From an uncultured Oscillospiraceae bacterium (GTDB lineage Bacteria; Bacillota; Clostridia; Oscillospirales; Acutalibacteraceae), in assembly GCA_949293315.1 (NCBI GenBank), contig CASFCH010000059.1, positions 1 through 42,480 on the forward strand: a stretch of 42,480 bases of DNA, given 5' to 3'. A program made the position numbers and the translations under genes. Of this stretch, positions 1 through 7,874 are shown in pieces. The notes beneath the pieces are model-generated. The model saw only the letters and a program-made list of their open reading frames with translations. It was not told the origin of the DNA and did no database searches. Each line of letters opens with the position of its first letter. Within the stretch, counting starts at the first letter, position 1.

Positions 1-576
1 ATCCGGATATTGGGCAAAATATTCCGCCGCCCGTGCGCGGTCCGCCTGCACCTGCGCCGCTGAAACACCCATCAGACGCCCCATCTCCCCCGGGTGCGGG
101 GAGAGGACCGTCGGAGCGCTCCTGCGCTTTAGTAAATCTATATGCTCCGCCAGAATATTTATGCCGTCCGCATCGATCACCAAGGGCTTTTCAATTTCTG
201 TCATCAGACGGAGAGCCGCGGCGTCCGTCTCCATCCCCCGGCCGATCCCACAGCCGATAAGCACGGCGTCCGCCCGCTCGGCCTCCTGCAGAACCGCCGC
301 CACGGAATCGGGGCAGAGCTGCCCGCCCTGATCCTTCAGGGGACACAGGATGGGCTCGCTCAGCTTCGGGGTGATGGCCGGATAGGCGCTCGCCGGGAAC
401 GCGAGCTCTACAAGGCCCGCCCCGCTGCGCACGGCCGCGAGCGCACTCATACATGCGGCTCCAGGCATCCGGTAGGATCCGCACACCAGCAGCGCACGTC
501 CAAACGTCCCCTTATTCCCGTCCGCCGGACGCTCCGGGAAAAGGGTTCGGATATATTCCCTCGTCAGTTTCTCCAT
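1..576 (-). CDS. nnrD: ADP/ATP-dependent NAD(P)H-hydrate dehydratase, C-terminus cut by window edge
   Basis: This open frame has no stop before base 1, so 192 N-terminal codons are seen and the rest lies outside the window. The product repairs damaged nicotinamide cofactors by dehydrating S-NAD(P)H hydrate at the expense of ADP or ATP, in the cytoplasm. Family marks visible are NKGTFGRALLVCGS near residue 20, the following GAA and R.GAGLV segment, DADGIN near residue 140 and the nucleotide-site SPHPGEMGRLMG near residue 160. The ATG at 576 shares its first base with the acpS stop codon (TGATG), so the two are translationally coupled. A Firmicutes acpS-nnrD pairing is common. No N-terminal epimerase (NnrE) domain is fused at the start seen here. 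Confidence 0.9.
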   Translation of the reverse strand, partial: MEKLTREYIRTLFPERPADGNKGTFGRALLVCGSYRMPGAACMSALAAVRSGAGLVELAFPASAYPAITPKLSEPILCPLKDQGGQLCPDSVAAVLQEAERADAVLIGCGIGRGMETDAAALRLMTEIEKPLVIDADGINILAEHIDLLKRRSAPTVLSPHPGEMGRLMGVSAAQVQADRARAAEYFAQYPD

Positions 577-941
577 CAGGGCACCTCCCGCTGTGCGACG
601 GCAAACGCCGCCGCCTGTGTATCGGTATGGGTGATCGAGAGGGCGATCTGTGCCCCGGCAGCCAGCTCCGCCGCCGATCCGCTCAATCTGTAATAGGGCG
701 CCCCGCTCTCCCGGCGCAGCACCTCGATCTCCCGCAGCGGCACCGAGAAAATCCCCCGCTCAAAGAGCTTTAAAAAAGCCTCCTTGGCGGCAAAGTTCCC
801 CGCTGCGCTGCGCGCGGGCATCCCCCGCCTCTCCAGTTCCGCGAGCTCATGACTGCCGAATACACGCTCCAGAAAGCGGCGTTTTTGCAGCAGCGGTTCC
901 ACCCGCGCAATATCAATTAGATCCACTCCGCAATGAATCAC
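576..941 (-). CDS. acpS: Holo-[acyl-carrier-protein] synthase
   Basis: AcpS transfers 4'-phosphopantetheine from coenzyme A to the serine of acyl carrier protein. The 121-residue product has the family's N-terminal GVDLIDIARVE segment, whose Asp binds magnesium, then the FAAKEAFLK motif with the metal-binding Glu, and a C-terminal SITHTDTQAAAFAV strand. Length fits the family (about 120-125). I chose the GTG at 941: it follows a strong AGGGGGGGATC ribosome site, and the promoter -10 box at 963-968 lies upstream of it, so the longer TTG start at 974 would precede the transcript. nnrD overlaps its stop by one base. Confidence 0.95.
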   Translation of the reverse strand: MIHCGVDLIDIARVEPLLQKRRFLERVFGSHELAELERRGMPARSAAGNFAAKEAFLKLFERGIFSVPLREIEVLRRESGAPYYRLSGSAAELAAGAQIALSITHTDTQAAAFAVAQREVP

Positions 942-962
942 GGCGATCCCCCCCTTTTTATC

Positions 963-991
963 ATCATACCACAAACGGAAAAAAGGGACAA
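963..991 (-). promoter_or_regulatory. Sigma-A promoter for acpS-nnrD
   Basis: On the minus strand TTGTCC (986-991) is separated by exactly 17 bases from TATGAT (963-968). The expected transcript start, near 956, leaves a short leader with the acpS ribosome site. Its -35 box is four bases from the -35 box of the divergent pheST promoter. Confidence 0.7.
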
Positions 992-995
992 ATAC

Positions 996-1024
996 TTGAA
1001 AAAAGTTTTTCCACGTGATATAGT
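996..1024 (+). promoter_or_regulatory. Sigma-A promoter for the T-box-pheST operon
   Basis: TTGAAA (996-1001) and TATAGT (1019-1024) are spaced by 17 bases on the plus strand, immediately before the T-box leader. A TATACT at 1030-1035 also resembles a -10 box but has no -35 partner at correct spacing. Confidence 0.7.
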
Positions 1025-1035
1025 ATTACTATACT

Positions 1036-1300
1036 GAAAAACGCTGTGACGGAGGGGATTTTCCCACAGTAAGCCGTACCGCACGCATCAGAGAGGCAGC
1101 CCGCCGGCTGAGAGGCTGCCGCGCCCGCGGTACATCCGGCCGAATTTCACTCCCGAGCGGAACAGGATATTTCCTGTCACGTTCCCCGCGTTAAGGGGAT
1201 GAGCGCCCGTGCTCCTACGCACGGGAACCGGGGTGGTACCGCGGAGTTGTTGATGATACTTCGTCCCTTGCAGGCAATGCCTGTGAGGGCTTTTTTGTTG
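1036..1300 (+). ncRNA. T-box leader, phenylalanine-specific
   Basis: This untranslated leader senses uncharged tRNA-Phe and permits transcription of pheST when it binds. The conserved T-box core GGGTGGTACCGCG is at 1231-1243. The stem I specifier region has an AGTA motif at 1068-1071 on the 5' side and the sequence GAATTTCACTCCCGAG on the 3' side. UUC at 1146-1148 is the likely specifier codon, matching phenylalanine and the downstream genes. A perfect-length intrinsic terminator follows at 1265-1296. The T-box core and terminator are seen directly; the exact specifier register is inferred from alignment to the usual pattern. Confidence 0.93.
1265..1296 (+). terminator. T-box regulated intrinsic terminator
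   Basis: The arm CCCTTGCAGGC (1265-1275) pairs over 11 positions (two of them G-U) with GCCTGTGAGGG (1279-1289) around a three-base loop, followed by C and six T. The 5' part competes with the antiterminator that forms around the T-box core. Confidence 0.88.
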
Positions 1301-1371
1301 TCAAAATGCGCCGGAGCCCCACCTTCAGCAACTCTATATGAAACATTCACTTTTGAAAGGATGGATGATCC

Positions 1372-2424
1372 GTGAAAGAAAAGCTCAACGCGATCCGCGA
1401 ACGGGCAAAGCAGGAACTTGCCGCGGCCATCAGCCCGGAAGATCTGGACGCCCTGCGGGTAAAATTCCTGGGCAAAAAGGGCGAGCTGACCGCGATCCTC
1501 AAGCAGATGGGCGGCCTCTCCAAGGAGGAACGGCCCCAAATGGGACAGCTGGCAAACGAAGTGCGTGCGGATATTGAAAGCATGCTCAGCGAAAAGGTCG
1601 GTGAACTAAAGGAAAAGGCGCTCCGGCATGAAATTGAATCCACGCCGGTTTTCGACCTGTCCATGCCGGCCGACCTGGACCGCGGATCCTATCATCCGAT
1701 CACGCTGGTGCAGCGCGAGTGCGAGCGCATCTTTAAATCCATGGGGTTTACCGTGGAGGATTACAGCGAGGTCGTGAGCGACTATGAGTGCTTTGAGTCG
1801 CTCAACATCCCCAAGCACCACCCCGCCCGCGACATGCAGGATACCTACTACCTTGAAAACGGTCAGCTGTTAAAATCACAGACCTCCGCGGCACAAAACG
1901 CCATTTATAAAAAATATCGCGACAGCCTGGTCAACGACGGCGTGCCGATCAAGGCGATCTTCCCGGGCCGCTGCTTCCGCAACGAGGCGACGGACGCCTG
2001 CCATGAGAACACCTTCTTCCAGATGGAGGGCGTGATGGTGGATAAGAATATCTCCATTTCCAACCTGATCTATTTCATGAAGACCATGCTCTCCGAGGTG
2101 TTCCGCCGGGATATCAAGGTACGGCTGCGTCCGGGCTTTTTCCCGTTCGTCGAGCCGGGCTTTGAGCTGGACATCAACTGCCTGATCTGCGGCGGCGAGG
2201 GATGCCCCTCCTGCAAGCACAGCGGATGGCTGGAGCTGTGCCCGTGCGGCATGATCCACCCGGAGGTGCTCAAGGCCGGCGGGATCGATCCGGAGGAGTA
2301 CACCGGTTTTGCCTTCGGCCTGGGACTGACGCGCCTGGCCATGATGAAATACGGGATCAAGGATATCCGTGACATGAACGCCGCCAATCTCAAGGGGCTC
2401 TCACAGTTCACGGACGACGAATGA
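1372..2424 (+). CDS. pheS: Phenylalanine--tRNA ligase alpha subunit
   Basis: PheS is the catalytic subunit of the alpha2-beta2 enzyme that charges tRNA-Phe. The 350-residue product has an N-terminal coiled-coil arm (about 1-85), then the class II synthetase core. Motif 2 reads FRNEATDA with FFQMEG after it, and motif 3 reads GFAFGLGLTRLAMMKYGI near the C-terminus. A cysteine-rich loop CLICGGEGCPSC precedes motif 3; related loops occur in other bacterial PheS, so this is not unusual. Start is GTG at 1372, ten bases after AAAGGATG; no better ATG lies in frame. The gene ends 18 bases before pheT. Confidence 0.97.
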   Translation: MKEKLNAIRERAKQELAAAISPEDLDALRVKFLGKKGELTAILKQMGGLSKEERPQMGQLANEVRADIESMLSEKVGELKEKALRHEIESTPVFDLSMPADLDRGSYHPITLVQRECERIFKSMGFTVEDYSEVVSDYECFESLNIPKHHPARDMQDTYYLENGQLLKSQTSAAQNAIYKKYRDSLVNDGVPIKAIFPGRCFRNEATDACHENTFFQMEGVMVDKNISISNLIYFMKTMLSEVFRRDIKVRLRPGFFPFVEPGFELDINCLICGGEGCPSCKHSGWLELCPCGMIHPEVLKAGGIDPEEYTGFAFGLGLTRLAMMKYGIKDIRDMNAANLKGLSQFTDDE

Positions 2425-2442
2425 GGAAGGAGGAAACAGAGC

Positions 2443-4803
2443 ATGTTTTTATCAATGAACTGGATCTCGGACTTTGTGGACCTCTCCGGATTGGATCGGC
2501 TCGACCTGATCCACCGCTTCTCCCTGTCCACAGCCGAGGTTGAAAATGAAATCTTCTTCAAGGGGCAGGATCTGAACGGGATTGTGGCCGCGGAGATCCT
2601 CTCCGTGGAAGCGCACCCCGAATCGGAAAAGCTGCACCTGTTAAAGGTAGATGCAGGTGAGGCGGAGCCCGTAGATGTGGTCTGCGGCGCGCCGAACGTG
2701 CGCGTGGGAATGAAAACGGCCTTTGCCAAGGTCGGCGCCCATATTGGCGATATCACCATCGCCCCCCGCAAGTTAGCCGGATATGTCTCCAACGGCATGT
2801 GCTGCTCGGAAAAGGAGCTGGGGATCAGCGACGACAATTCCGGCATCATGGAGATCACCGACAATATTCCGAACGGCACGGATCTAAAATCCGTCTACGC
2901 GATCGACGATATCATCTTTGAGGTGGACAACAAGTCCCTGACCAACCGCCCCGACCTGTGGGGCCACTACGGCATCGCCCGCGAATTCGCCGCCCTGGCC
3001 GGGCGTCCGCTCAAGGCATTGGATACCGTTGATCTGCATGATTACGACGGGCTGCCAAAGGTGGATATGAAGATCGAGGATCCGCTCTGCCAGCGCTACT
3101 CCTGCCTGCAGGTGGAAAACATCCACACGGCCGTCAGCCCGGTGAATATGAGGATCCGCCTGTTCTACTGTGGGATGCGCGCCATCAACTTCCTGGCCGA
3201 TCTGACCAACTACCTGATGCTGGAGATGGGCCAGCCGATGCATGCCTTCGACTCCCGCAAGGTGGAGAAGCTGCGCATCAAGCGGTTTGACACGCCGTTC
3301 ACCTTCCAGACGCTCGACGGCGTGGAGCGCAAGATCGACGAGAATACACTGATGATCTGCAACGGCGACACCCCGGTGGCCATCGCCGGCATCATGGGCG
3401 GACTGGACTCCGAAATCGTGGAAGATACCACGACGTTGACGCTGGAATCCGCCACCTTTGATGCGGTCTCCGTGCGTAAGTCGAGCGTTCGTCTGGCCCA
3501 CCGTACCGACGCCTCCATGCGCTATGAGAAGTGCCTGGATCCGGAGATGACGGTCCCCGCGATCGCCCGCTTTGTCAAGCTGTTGACGGATACGGACAAG
3601 GGCGCGCGCGTGGTCTCCTCCCTGACGGACGACTATGCCTACCACTACCCCGCAGTCACTCTCGACTTCGATCAGGCGTATGTGGACCGCTATACCGGCA
3701 TTCAGATCAGCGCGGAGACGATCGTGAAGACGCTCGAGTCCCTCGGATTTGGAGTGACGGCTGAAAATGGCCGCTTCTCCGTGACGGTGCCCAGCTGGCG
3801 CGCGACCAAGGATGTGACCATCAAGGCCGATATCATCGAGGAGATCACCCGCATCTACGGGTATGACAATTTCGATGTGCATACGGCGCTCGCGCCGCTG
3901 TACCCGGTACGGGCTACCGAGGAAAAGACTGCGGAGGATAAGATCAAGGATATCCTTGTCAAGCGCTTCTCCCTGCACGAGGTGCACTCCTACGTGTGGG
4001 CCTATTACGATGAGTACAAGGAGCTCGGGATTGAGGTCGAGGAAAACGTTCAGCTGGCTAACGCCGCCAATCCGAACATCAAGACGCTCCGCCGCTCCAT
4101 GATCCCCACACAGCTGTGCCAGGTGAAGGCGAACACCTCCTTTGCGCCGGACTTTGGGATTTTTGAGATCGGCCGCACAGTAGACGGTCTGGATGAGAAC
4201 AACCTGTGCCGCGAGTATAAAAAACTGGCCATCACGCTGTACAGCAAGACAAAATCCACTCAGGAACTCTACTATGAGCTGCGTGACATGCTGGCCGTCA
4301 TCACGGACGACCTGCGCCATAAGGCGCTGACCTTTGCGCCCATGGAAGCTACCCATTCCTATGAACATCCGCGCAACCTGAACCAGATCCTCTGCGGCGG
4401 GGCCGATCTGGGCGTCATCGGCGTGGCTCACCCGCTTGTCGCCGGCAGAATTGATAAGAAGGCCGCCATCGTCTTTGCGGAAATAGATGTTCAGGCGTTT
4501 GCCGCCATCCCGGACGCCGGGATCGAATACGCCGAGCCCTCCCGCTTCCCGGAAATTGAGGTCGATCTCTCCTTTGTGAGCGATACCTTTGCACCGATTG
4601 CCCGCGCCATCGAAAGTGCCAAGTGCGACTGGATCCGGAACGTTCGGGTGGTCGATACGTATCAGGATGCATCCGGTAAATCCATCACCACACGCCTGAC
4701 CTTTGCCCACCCGGAGCGTACGCTCACCCGTGAGGAAGTCATGGCCGTAGCGGATACCATCATTGATACGCTGTCCAGAGAAAATATCCCCCTGAAAAAA
4801 TAA
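2443..4803 (+). CDS. pheT: Phenylalanine--tRNA ligase beta subunit
   Basis: PheT is the non-catalytic subunit that binds tRNA and edits mis-charged Tyr-tRNA-Phe. Domain order in the 786-residue product is normal. An N-terminal helix-rich part (MFLSMNWISDFVDL) is followed by the OB-fold tRNA-binding domain (about 40-150, with HPESEKLHLLKVD), the B3/B4 editing domain, and the B5 domain with VPSWRATKDVTIKADIIEEITRIYGYD. The synthetase-like core comes next, and last a C-terminal FDX-ACB anticodon-binding domain (FPEIEVDLSFVSD onward). The ATG follows an AAGGAGGAAACAGAGC ribosome site. It is the second gene of the T-box operon and is closed by a hairpin just downstream. Confidence 0.97.
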   Translation: MFLSMNWISDFVDLSGLDRLDLIHRFSLSTAEVENEIFFKGQDLNGIVAAEILSVEAHPESEKLHLLKVDAGEAEPVDVVCGAPNVRVGMKTAFAKVGAHIGDITIAPRKLAGYVSNGMCCSEKELGISDDNSGIMEITDNIPNGTDLKSVYAIDDIIFEVDNKSLTNRPDLWGHYGIAREFAALAGRPLKALDTVDLHDYDGLPKVDMKIEDPLCQRYSCLQVENIHTAVSPVNMRIRLFYCGMRAINFLADLTNYLMLEMGQPMHAFDSRKVEKLRIKRFDTPFTFQTLDGVERKIDENTLMICNGDTPVAIAGIMGGLDSEIVEDTTTLTLESATFDAVSVRKSSVRLAHRTDASMRYEKCLDPEMTVPAIARFVKLLTDTDKGARVVSSLTDDYAYHYPAVTLDFDQAYVDRYTGIQISAETIVKTLESLGFGVTAENGRFSVTVPSWRATKDVTIKADIIEEITRIYGYDNFDVHTALAPLYPVRATEEKTAEDKIKDILVKRFSLHEVHSYVWAYYDEYKELGIEVEENVQLANAANPNIKTLRRSMIPTQLCQVKANTSFAPDFGIFEIGRTVDGLDENNLCREYKKLAITLYSKTKSTQELYYELRDMLAVITDDLRHKALTFAPMEATHSYEHPRNLNQILCGGADLGVIGVAHPLVAGRIDKKAAIVFAEIDVQAFAAIPDAGIEYAEPSRFPEIEVDLSFVSDTFAPIARAIESAKCDWIRNVRVVDTYQDASGKSITTRLTFAHPERTLTREEVMAVADTIIDTLSRENIPLKK

Positions 4804-4817
4804 GACGTCCCTGTTTG

Positions 4818-4856
4818 CAGCCCCTGAACCGGAAAACGGATCAGGGGCTGTATTTT
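4818..4856 (+). terminator. Probable intrinsic terminator of pheST
   Basis: CAGCCCCTGA (4818-4827) pairs with TCAGGGGCTG (4841-4850); an inner CCG/CGG extends the stem. It is followed by TATTTTG, a modest T tract. Confidence 0.7.
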
Positions 4857-4923
4857 GATCTTACGTTTTCAAATCGGACAACACCATGCAAAATTGCCCT
4901 GCAAAATTTGTAGTATTTGAATA

Positions 4924-4952
4924 TTGTCTTTTTAAATCGTCTATGATATGAT
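4924..4952 (+). promoter_or_regulatory. Promoter for desulfoferrodoxin gene
   Basis: TTGTCT (4924-4929) lies 17 bases before TATGAT (4947-4952) in an AT-rich stretch. A second overlapping TATGAT is at 4942-4947. The transcript would start near 4959 and carry the AGGAGGAG ribosome site at about 4987-4994. I could not identify a convincing PerR-type operator. Confidence 0.6.
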
Positions 4953-5000
4953 TATATCAGGAAAAATTCCTACTTTTCAAATATACAGGAGGAGAAACAG

Positions 5001-5375
5001 ATGAAGTTCTATATTTGTAAACACTGCGGCAATATCGTCGCGTTCGTGAAAAATACAGGTGTGCCGGTGATGTGCTGCGGAGAAAAAATGCAGGAGATTG
5101 TCCCCGGCAGTGTGGATGCGGCAACGGAGAAGCACGTCCCCGTTATCAAAGTGGATGGTACGCATGTGACCGTCACCGTCGGCTCCGTGGAGCACCCGAT
5201 GACGGAGGAGCACCTGATCGCCTGGGTCGCGCTGGAGACCGAGCAGGGCAATCAGCGCAAAGAGCTCAAGGCCGGGCAGAAGCCCGTGGCGGAGTTTGAG
5301 CTGTGCAAAGGCGACAAGGTGATCGATGCCTATGCATACTGCAACCTCCACGGTCTGTGGAAGGCAGAGGCCTGA
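5001..5375 (+). CDS. dfx: Desulfoferrodoxin (superoxide reductase, two-iron type)
   Basis: The enzyme reduces superoxide to peroxide without making oxygen, a detoxification route typical of strict anaerobes. The 124-residue product has the small N-terminal desulforedoxin centre (C6, C9 and the pair C25-C26, in CKHCG and MCCG). It also carries the catalytic iron site: a His in EKHVPVI, a His in EHPMTEEH, and the terminal C..H of CNLHGLWK. The ATG is preceded by AGGAGGAGAAACAG. It is alone between its own promoter and a strong terminator, so it is probably monocistronic. Its presence supports an anaerobic host. Confidence 0.95.
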   Translation: MKFYICKHCGNIVAFVKNTGVPVMCCGEKMQEIVPGSVDAATEKHVPVIKVDGTHVTVTVGSVEHPMTEEHLIAWVALETEQGNQRKELKAGQKPVAEFELCKGDKVIDAYAYCNLHGLWKAEA

Positions 5376-5396
5376 TCCCAATAAATAAGTAAAAGC

Positions 5397-5435
5397 TCAG
5401 CCCGGACGCATCAAAAGCGTCCGGGCTGATTTTTT
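5397..5435 (+). terminator. Strong intrinsic terminator after desulfoferrodoxin gene
   Basis: TCAGCCCGGACGC (5397-5409) pairs perfectly over 13 bases with GCGTCCGGGCTGA (5417-5429) around a seven-base loop. Six T follow directly. Confidence 0.92.
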
Positions 5436-5503
5436 AGTGATTATCAATCCTCTTTGCGCGCAAGGGCGGCTGACTCCGCTATGATCGTGACATCAATAAA
5501 AAT

Positions 5504-6109
5504 TCAAAAAACAAAACTAAACTTCATTGAATCACATATAATTCCACCATAATGTCTCTTTATTCTACCCAATTTTATTGTTGGAACAAGGTTATGAAGT
5601 TTTTGAAAAAGAACTTTATCAGTCAAAATAGAATCGCATTTTGATTTTAGCGTTCGATTGTAGGGCGACCTTTCATAGAACGATCTTTGAAAATTATCTG
5701 GCATTTTCTCATATAATGTTACACCACCACAAGCAAGGCAAGCATGCTCATCCCATTCTATTTTCGAGCCAAAAAAAGCATTTGTTATTATAGGATTAAA
5801 AAATGAAATAGACAAATTTTTACTACACAGTTCAGTATAATAGTCTTTTTTAGAGTATAACGAAATTTCACCTTTTAACTTTTTCCCATTATTTGTTTCT
5901 ATATACATCCCTTGTGAAACTGCAGAAAGGGATGCCTTTTCGAATTGTTCTATAAAAGACAGTATAAGGTTATGATAATCGGATGAGGCATCGTCTATTT
6001 CTTGTTGAGCTTTTCTATATTCATCTTTACGCTTCTTTTCTATTTCTTTATTGAGTTCCTCTTTAGATTTACAATTTTTATTAAGTTGATTAAAAAAACC
6101 ATTATTCAT
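5504..6109 (-). CDS. Unrecognised AT-rich protein, about 201 residues
   Basis: I do not recognise this product. The N-terminal third is lysine/glutamate-rich with a likely coiled coil (CKSKEELNKEIEKKRKDEY), followed by a mixed alpha/beta-looking region. One CLACGG motif (single CxxC preceded by His) could bind metal with another ligand. There is no signal peptide and no membrane segment. Base composition is far lower in GC than every neighbour, with AAA/AAT/TTT-rich codon use, suggesting recent acquisition. Three in-frame ATGs are possible (6124, 6118, 6109). I favour 6109 because GGGG precedes it by nine bases and it forms an ATGA overlap with the stop of the short upstream frame. Confidence 0.6.
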   Translation of the reverse strand: MNNGFFNQLNKNCKSKEELNKEIEKKRKDEYRKAQQEIDDASSDYHNLILSFIEQFEKASLSAVSQGMYIETNNGKKLKGEISLYSKKDYYTELCSKNLSISFFNPIITNAFFGSKIEWDEHACLACGGVTLYEKMPDNFQRSFYERSPYNRTLKSKCDSILTDKVLFQKLHNLVPTIKLGRIKRHYGGIICDSMKFSFVF

Positions 6110-6219
6110 ATTTTGCATCCCCATATTTCATATATTTTTAAACGCAACTCTTTATCTAACGATAGAATATATTCTTTCGAACCAATAACAATCTTTGTAT
6201 AGCAACTGCTACTGCTCAA
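6106..6219 (-). pseudogene. Short AT-rich ORF fragment coupled to the downstream gene
   Basis: After the GH13 stop codon a frame stays open and ends at 6106 with a peptide containing IGSKEYILSLDKELRLKIYE. Its AT-rich composition matches the next gene, and its stop overlaps that gene's ATG as ATGA, the arrangement of translationally coupled genes. There is no ribosome site or ATG of its own. A TTG overlapping the GH13 stop (TTGA) is the only start that would keep it short. It may be the 3' remnant of a gene whose 5' part was lost at the junction near 6200, or the first part of a frameshifted gene continuing in the next frame. Function unknown. Confidence 0.3.
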
Positions 6220-7874
6220 TCCTCTATTGCAAACACAGCGCACTGACAGGGCTCGAGCACTGTTTTCGCACAAAGTATAGGGGCCTGCTCCATATTGCCA
6301 AGGAGCAATTTGCAGTTCTCCGTTAAATATTCCGCAGGAAGATGGACAGATGATTTTTTCGGTGACAAGCTGCACAGGATCAGCAGCGTGCGCTCCCCCA
6401 GCTGCCGTGCGTAGGCCATCACATTCCTGTTCTTCGGATCGACCGGCACAAAGGAGCCGTCCCGGATCAGATCAATCCATTCGTTCCGGAGCCGGAGCGC
6501 CTGCCGGTAGAAATTCAGGACGGAGGCCCTCCTCCCCTCCTGCTCTGCGGCATTGATCTGCGGATAGTTCGGGTTGAGCATCAGCCAGGGCTTCCCGGTT
6601 GTAAATCCCGCATTGGGACCGTCATCCCACTGCATCGGGGTACGCGCGTGGTCGCGGGAATAATGGTTCAGATACCGCAGCAGGAACGGCATCTCAATTC
6701 GGGCAAACGGCCTGCTGTGCGCTGCCTTGATCTGGTTGACGGCCTGGATGTCCCGGTAGTCCTCTTCGTGGAAGGGAGCGTTCGTCATCCCCAGTTCCTG
6801 CCCCTGATAGATAAACGGAGTCCCACGCTGGAACAATAGGGATACGGCCAAACTCTTGGCGCTGCGCTCCCGGAGTGCTCCGGACGGCGCAAAGCGCGGG
6901 AGGCTGCGGGGCTGATCATGGTTCTCATAGTAGACGGCGGGCCAGCACGTTTCCGGAAGCTGCTGCCAGTGGAAAAGTGTACGTTTAAAACGACGCAGAT
7001 CGGTGCTGCGCTGGCTGTAGCTGCACACGGGCAACTGCGCCACATGCTCAAAGTGGAAGAGCGTATCGAGCAGGTGTTCCCGCTCGTCGGTGATCTCAGC
7101 GGCCCGGTCAAAGTCGACCCCTGTCGCCTCGCCGACGATGAGCGTATCAAACCGATCCCAGGACGACTCCGCAAGCGCGCGGATATACTTTTTCCAGTTG
7201 GGGCCCACGACGAAGCTCGAACTCTTTGCGCCGTACAAATTTTCCGGCTTGGAGATATAAGTGATCACATCGCAGCGGAAGCCATCCACACCTTTTTCCA
7301 ACCAGAAGTTGCAGATATCGGCAACCTCCTGCCGCACCTTGGGGTTATCCCAGTTGAGATCCGGCTGCTTTTTGCTGAACAGATGCAGGTAGAACTGCCC
7401 CCGCTCCTCGCAGTACTCCCAAGCGGAACCACCAAAGCATGCGCGCCAGTCGTTGGGCGGTGTGCGCTTATTCGATCCGGTTCCATCACGCCAGATGTAG
7501 TAATCGCTGTAGGGGGTTCCCCTCCCCTTTTTGCTCTGTTGGAACCACACGTGTTCATCCGAGGTGTGGTTGACCACCAGATCCATGATCAATCGGATGC
7601 CGTTTTCGTGCAGGGCGGCAATCATGCGCTCCCAGTCCTCCATGGTGCCGAACTCCGGCATGATGGCCCGATAGTTGCTGATGTCGTAGCCATTGTCGTC
7701 GTTTGGGGAGGCATAGCATGGCGAGAGCCAGACAGCGTTGACGCCGAGTGCCTTTAAATACGGGATCTTGGACGTAATTCCGTTCAAATCGCCGATGCCG
7801 TCCCCGTTGCTGTCGCAGAAGCTGCGGGGATAGATCTGATAGATAACTGCATTTTTATACCATCTGGATTTCAT
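6216..7874 (-). CDS. GH13 alpha-glucosidase, oligo-1,6-glucosidase type
   Basis: Cytoplasmic exo-acting alpha-glucosidase, likely on isomalto- or malto-oligosaccharides. The 552-residue product has the calcium loop DSNGDGIGD (21-29) and the four conserved GH13 regions. These are DLVVNH (98-103), GFRCDV with nucleophile D202, VGEA with acid/base E249, and ENHDQ with stabiliser D320. Val follows the nucleophile (D202-V203); in this family that residue is associated with alpha-1,6 preference, Thr with alpha-1,4. No signal peptide. Its ATG overlaps the stop of the ANT(6)-like gene as ATGA. Downstream, composition changes sharply into the AT-rich islet, yet the C-terminus looks complete. Confidence 0.92.
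   Translation of the reverse strand: MKSRWYKNAVIYQIYPRSFCDSNGDGIGDLNGITSKIPYLKALGVNAVWLSPCYASPNDDNGYDISNYRAIMPEFGTMEDWERMIAALHENGIRLIMDLVVNHTSDEHVWFQQSKKGRGTPYSDYYIWRDGTGSNKRTPPNDWRACFGGSAWEYCEERGQFYLHLFSKKQPDLNWDNPKVRQEVADICNFWLEKGVDGFRCDVITYISKPENLYGAKSSSFVVGPNWKKYIRALAESSWDRFDTLIVGEATGVDFDRAAEITDEREHLLDTLFHFEHVAQLPVCSYSQRSTDLRRFKRTLFHWQQLPETCWPAVYYENHDQPRSLPRFAPSGALRERSAKSLAVSLLFQRGTPFIYQGQELGMTNAPFHEEDYRDIQAVNQIKAAHSRPFARIEMPFLLRYLNHYSRDHARTPMQWDDGPNAGFTTGKPWLMLNPNYPQINAAEQEGRRASVLNFYRQALRLRNEWIDLIRDGSFVPVDPKNRNVMAYARQLGERTLLILCSLSPKKSSVHLPAEYLTENCKLLLGNMEQAPILCAKTVLEPCQCAVFAIED

Noticed and set aside
576-974. Longer acpS start at the TTG at 974
   Set aside because: It lies upstream of the -10 box at 963-968, so it would not be in the transcript; GTG at 941 has a strong ribosome site.
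2884-4710. 608-codon open frame on the minus strand across pheT
   Set aside because: It is fully antisense to pheT, has no recognisable domain and no ribosome site; long antisense frames are expected in this GC-rich codon bias.
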